DNA of 33,586 bases from Coriobacteriia bacterium (GTDB lineage Bacteria; Actinomycetota; Coriobacteriia; Anaerosomatales; JAENZW01): contig JAOUET010000003.1 in the NCBI GenBank assembly GCA_029858605.1, positions 1-33,586 of the forward strand, written 5' to 3'. Position numbers and translations under genes: made by a program. Positions within the stretch are counted from its first letter, which is position 1. Each line of letters begins with the position of its first letter. This document shows, one piece after another, positions 32,289 to 33,586 of this stretch. A model generated the notes under the pieces. It searched no databases, was not told where the DNA came from, and worked only from the letters and a program-made list of their open reading frames with translations.

Positions 32289-32929
32289 TACCCGTACCTC
32301 CGATGATGCGGCGTGACTGTCGTCGCGTTCTGGTTCAGCGTGACGCCGCGAGCGTAGTCGGCGATCTCGCGGATGATCGGCGCGTAGAACACGAGCGCGT
32401 TCGGCCTGATCTGCGTCGGCTTGAAGCCTTCAGACAGTGCCTTGATCTCGGCAGCATCGAGCGCGACGTTCCAGATCGCCGCCTCCATGACCTCGCCATC
32501 GAAGTAGTTCGACCGTGTCGCTCCAGGCCTGACTCCGATGCCGAGCGTGTCGATGCCCGACATCGTGAGCGATGTCGTGTTGGCGGTCCCAGCCACTCCA
32601 TCCCGATATGCAAGCCGGTTGTTGGCAGCCGAGAACACGGCAGCTCCGTGGAACCAGTTGTTCGCCGTGAATGCACCGGCCGCGGATGTCGCGTTCGTCG
32701 TTGCTCCCGAGGTGACTCTCGTCTGCGCCTGTACCGGATCGCCGGGCGAGGCTCCTCCTGCGATCAACGCGAACGAGTTGTCGACGGTTCTGGCGGCGAC
32801 CGACAGCATGACGATATTCGTCGTGGCTAGATCTGCGTTGAACCACGCCGCTAGCGTCAGCGGAACGTCGGTCACTGGAGCACTTGTCGCCTCGATGTAC
32901 GAGGTCGTTCCGTTGAAGTCGCGTGACAT
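32288..32929 (-). CDS. LamG / concanavalin-A-like lectin domain virion protein
   Basis: MSRDFNGTTSYIEATSAPVTDVPLTLAAWFNADL...NNWFHGAAVFSAANNRLAYRDGVAG...YFDGEVMEAAIWNVALDAAEIKALSEGF; the track ORF 32288..33196 is over-extended; ATGA overlap at 32929. Confidence 0.85.
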   Translation of the reverse strand: MSRDFNGTTSYIEATSAPVTDVPLTLAAWFNADLATTNIVMLSVAARTVDNSFALIAGGASPGDPVQAQTRVTSGATTNATSAAGAFTANNWFHGAAVFSAANNRLAYRDGVAGTANTTSLTMSGIDTLGIGVRPGATRSNYFDGEVMEAAIWNVALDAAEIKALSEGFKPTQIRPNALVFYAPIIREIADYARGVTLNQNATTVTPHHRRYG

Positions 32930-33447
32930 CAGGTCGCGTCCCGGATCTCGACCGCGACGAGGCACGCGTCGTTGGTGAGCGTGTCGCTGGCGTTCGTGCC
33001 GTCGCGGCTGATCTTGATGCGGTAGAAGTCGCCGGCGACGATCGAGTCGAGGTTCGCCGTTCCCGTGATCGTTATCTCGGTTATGACCGGCACGCCGGCC
33101 GTGCCGCTCGCGGCTGCGGTCGCCGTGACCGTGTTCGAGAACGCGTCGGCGTCGAGGTCGGTAGCCGTGTCGATCCTCTGCCACTGGATCGCCCATACGA
33201 CCGCGTCGGTGTTCGTCACGGTGTCGGCGGTCCAGGCGAGCCGTACCTTGAGGCCGCTTGTCGTGACGGCGGCCTCGGGCAGGCAGCCGACGAAGATCGC
33301 AGACTCGAGCGCGGCTTGGTCATAGTCGAGCACGGCGACGCCGCTCGTCCTGGTATCGAGCGTCGCATACGCCGAGGTCGGCGGCTGGTTGTCGAGCGGC
33401 GTGAACGCGGCGTAGGTCTTCGTCCCGCCGCCTCCTCCGCCTGCCGG
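32929..33447 (-). CDS. Tail fibre protein, C-terminal part (joins 837..1 across the circular junction)
   Basis: The track ORF 32929..33462 starts at an internal Met (MTWGTPAGGGGGGTK...). The same MTWGT lies at 15..1 inside the longer fibre frame. Total 1356 nt = 452 codons including stop. Confidence 0.8.
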   Translation of the reverse strand, partial: PAGGGGGGTKTYAAFTPLDNQPPTSAYATLDTRTSGVAVLDYDQAALESAIFVGCLPEAAVTTSGLKVRLAWTADTVTNTDAVVWAIQWQRIDTATDLDADAFSNTVTATAAASGTAGVPVITEITITGTANLDSIVAGDFYRIKISRDGTNASDTLTNDACLVAVEIRDAT

Positions 33448-33586
33448 CGTACCCCAGGTCATGTCGCCTCGAAGGAACGTCGAGGTCGACGGCGTGCCGC
33501 TCGTGCCGATGTCGGTAGCGGCGACCGCGGCGACGCTGACGGCTGCTCCGGCCGAGGTCTGCTTCAGGAAGTGAACCGCTCCTCCG
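33448..33586. repeat. Direct terminal redundancy, right copy
   Basis: Same 139-bp sequence as 1..139. Confidence 0.95.

Noticed and set aside
32288-33196. Minus-strand 302-aa ORF as a full protein
   Set aside because: The N-terminal His/Arg-rich stretch is an out-of-frame read of the fibre gene; the real start is ATG 32929 with an ATGA overlap.

Overview
The window looks like a complete, circularly permuted tailed-phage (siphovirus-like) genome. The first 139 bases recur at the right end (1..139 versus 33448..33586, one mismatch), implying a circle of about 33,447 bp. Every convincing gene is on the minus strand. Reading leftwards from the right end, the modules are: (i) a receptor-binding cluster (Mtd-N-like fibre spanning the junction, LamG-like protein, fibre-assembly-like protein, FkbM methyltransferase); (ii) a ParB-domain protein and a Mom-like DNA-modification protein; (iii) head and packaging genes (TerS-like, TerL, a portal/MuF fusion, prohead protease, major capsid, decoration-like protein, glycosyltransferase); (iv) connector and tail genes, with a lambda G/GT-type -1 frameshift and a very short tape measure; (v) unusual tail-associated proteins, including one with 22 Cys in 269 aa; (vi) a structured intergenic region holding a candidate promoter and four hairpins; (vii) an early/replication module (Erf recombinase with an SSB-like tail, Gp157-like protein, HTH protein, replication-initiator-like protein, many small ORFs, RusA, a DNA methyltransferase, a metallophosphoesterase); (viii) a lysis cassette. 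The most notable observations are: the low-GC Mom-like gene beside ParB; the methyltransferase cassette bounded by 26-bp direct repeats that re-create the same stop/start junction; a repeated 14-nt translation-initiation cassette in the early genes; the Erf/SSB-tail fusion; the Cys-rich tail protein; and the G/GT frameshift. Family names come from sequence motifs recognised by eye. No database search was run.
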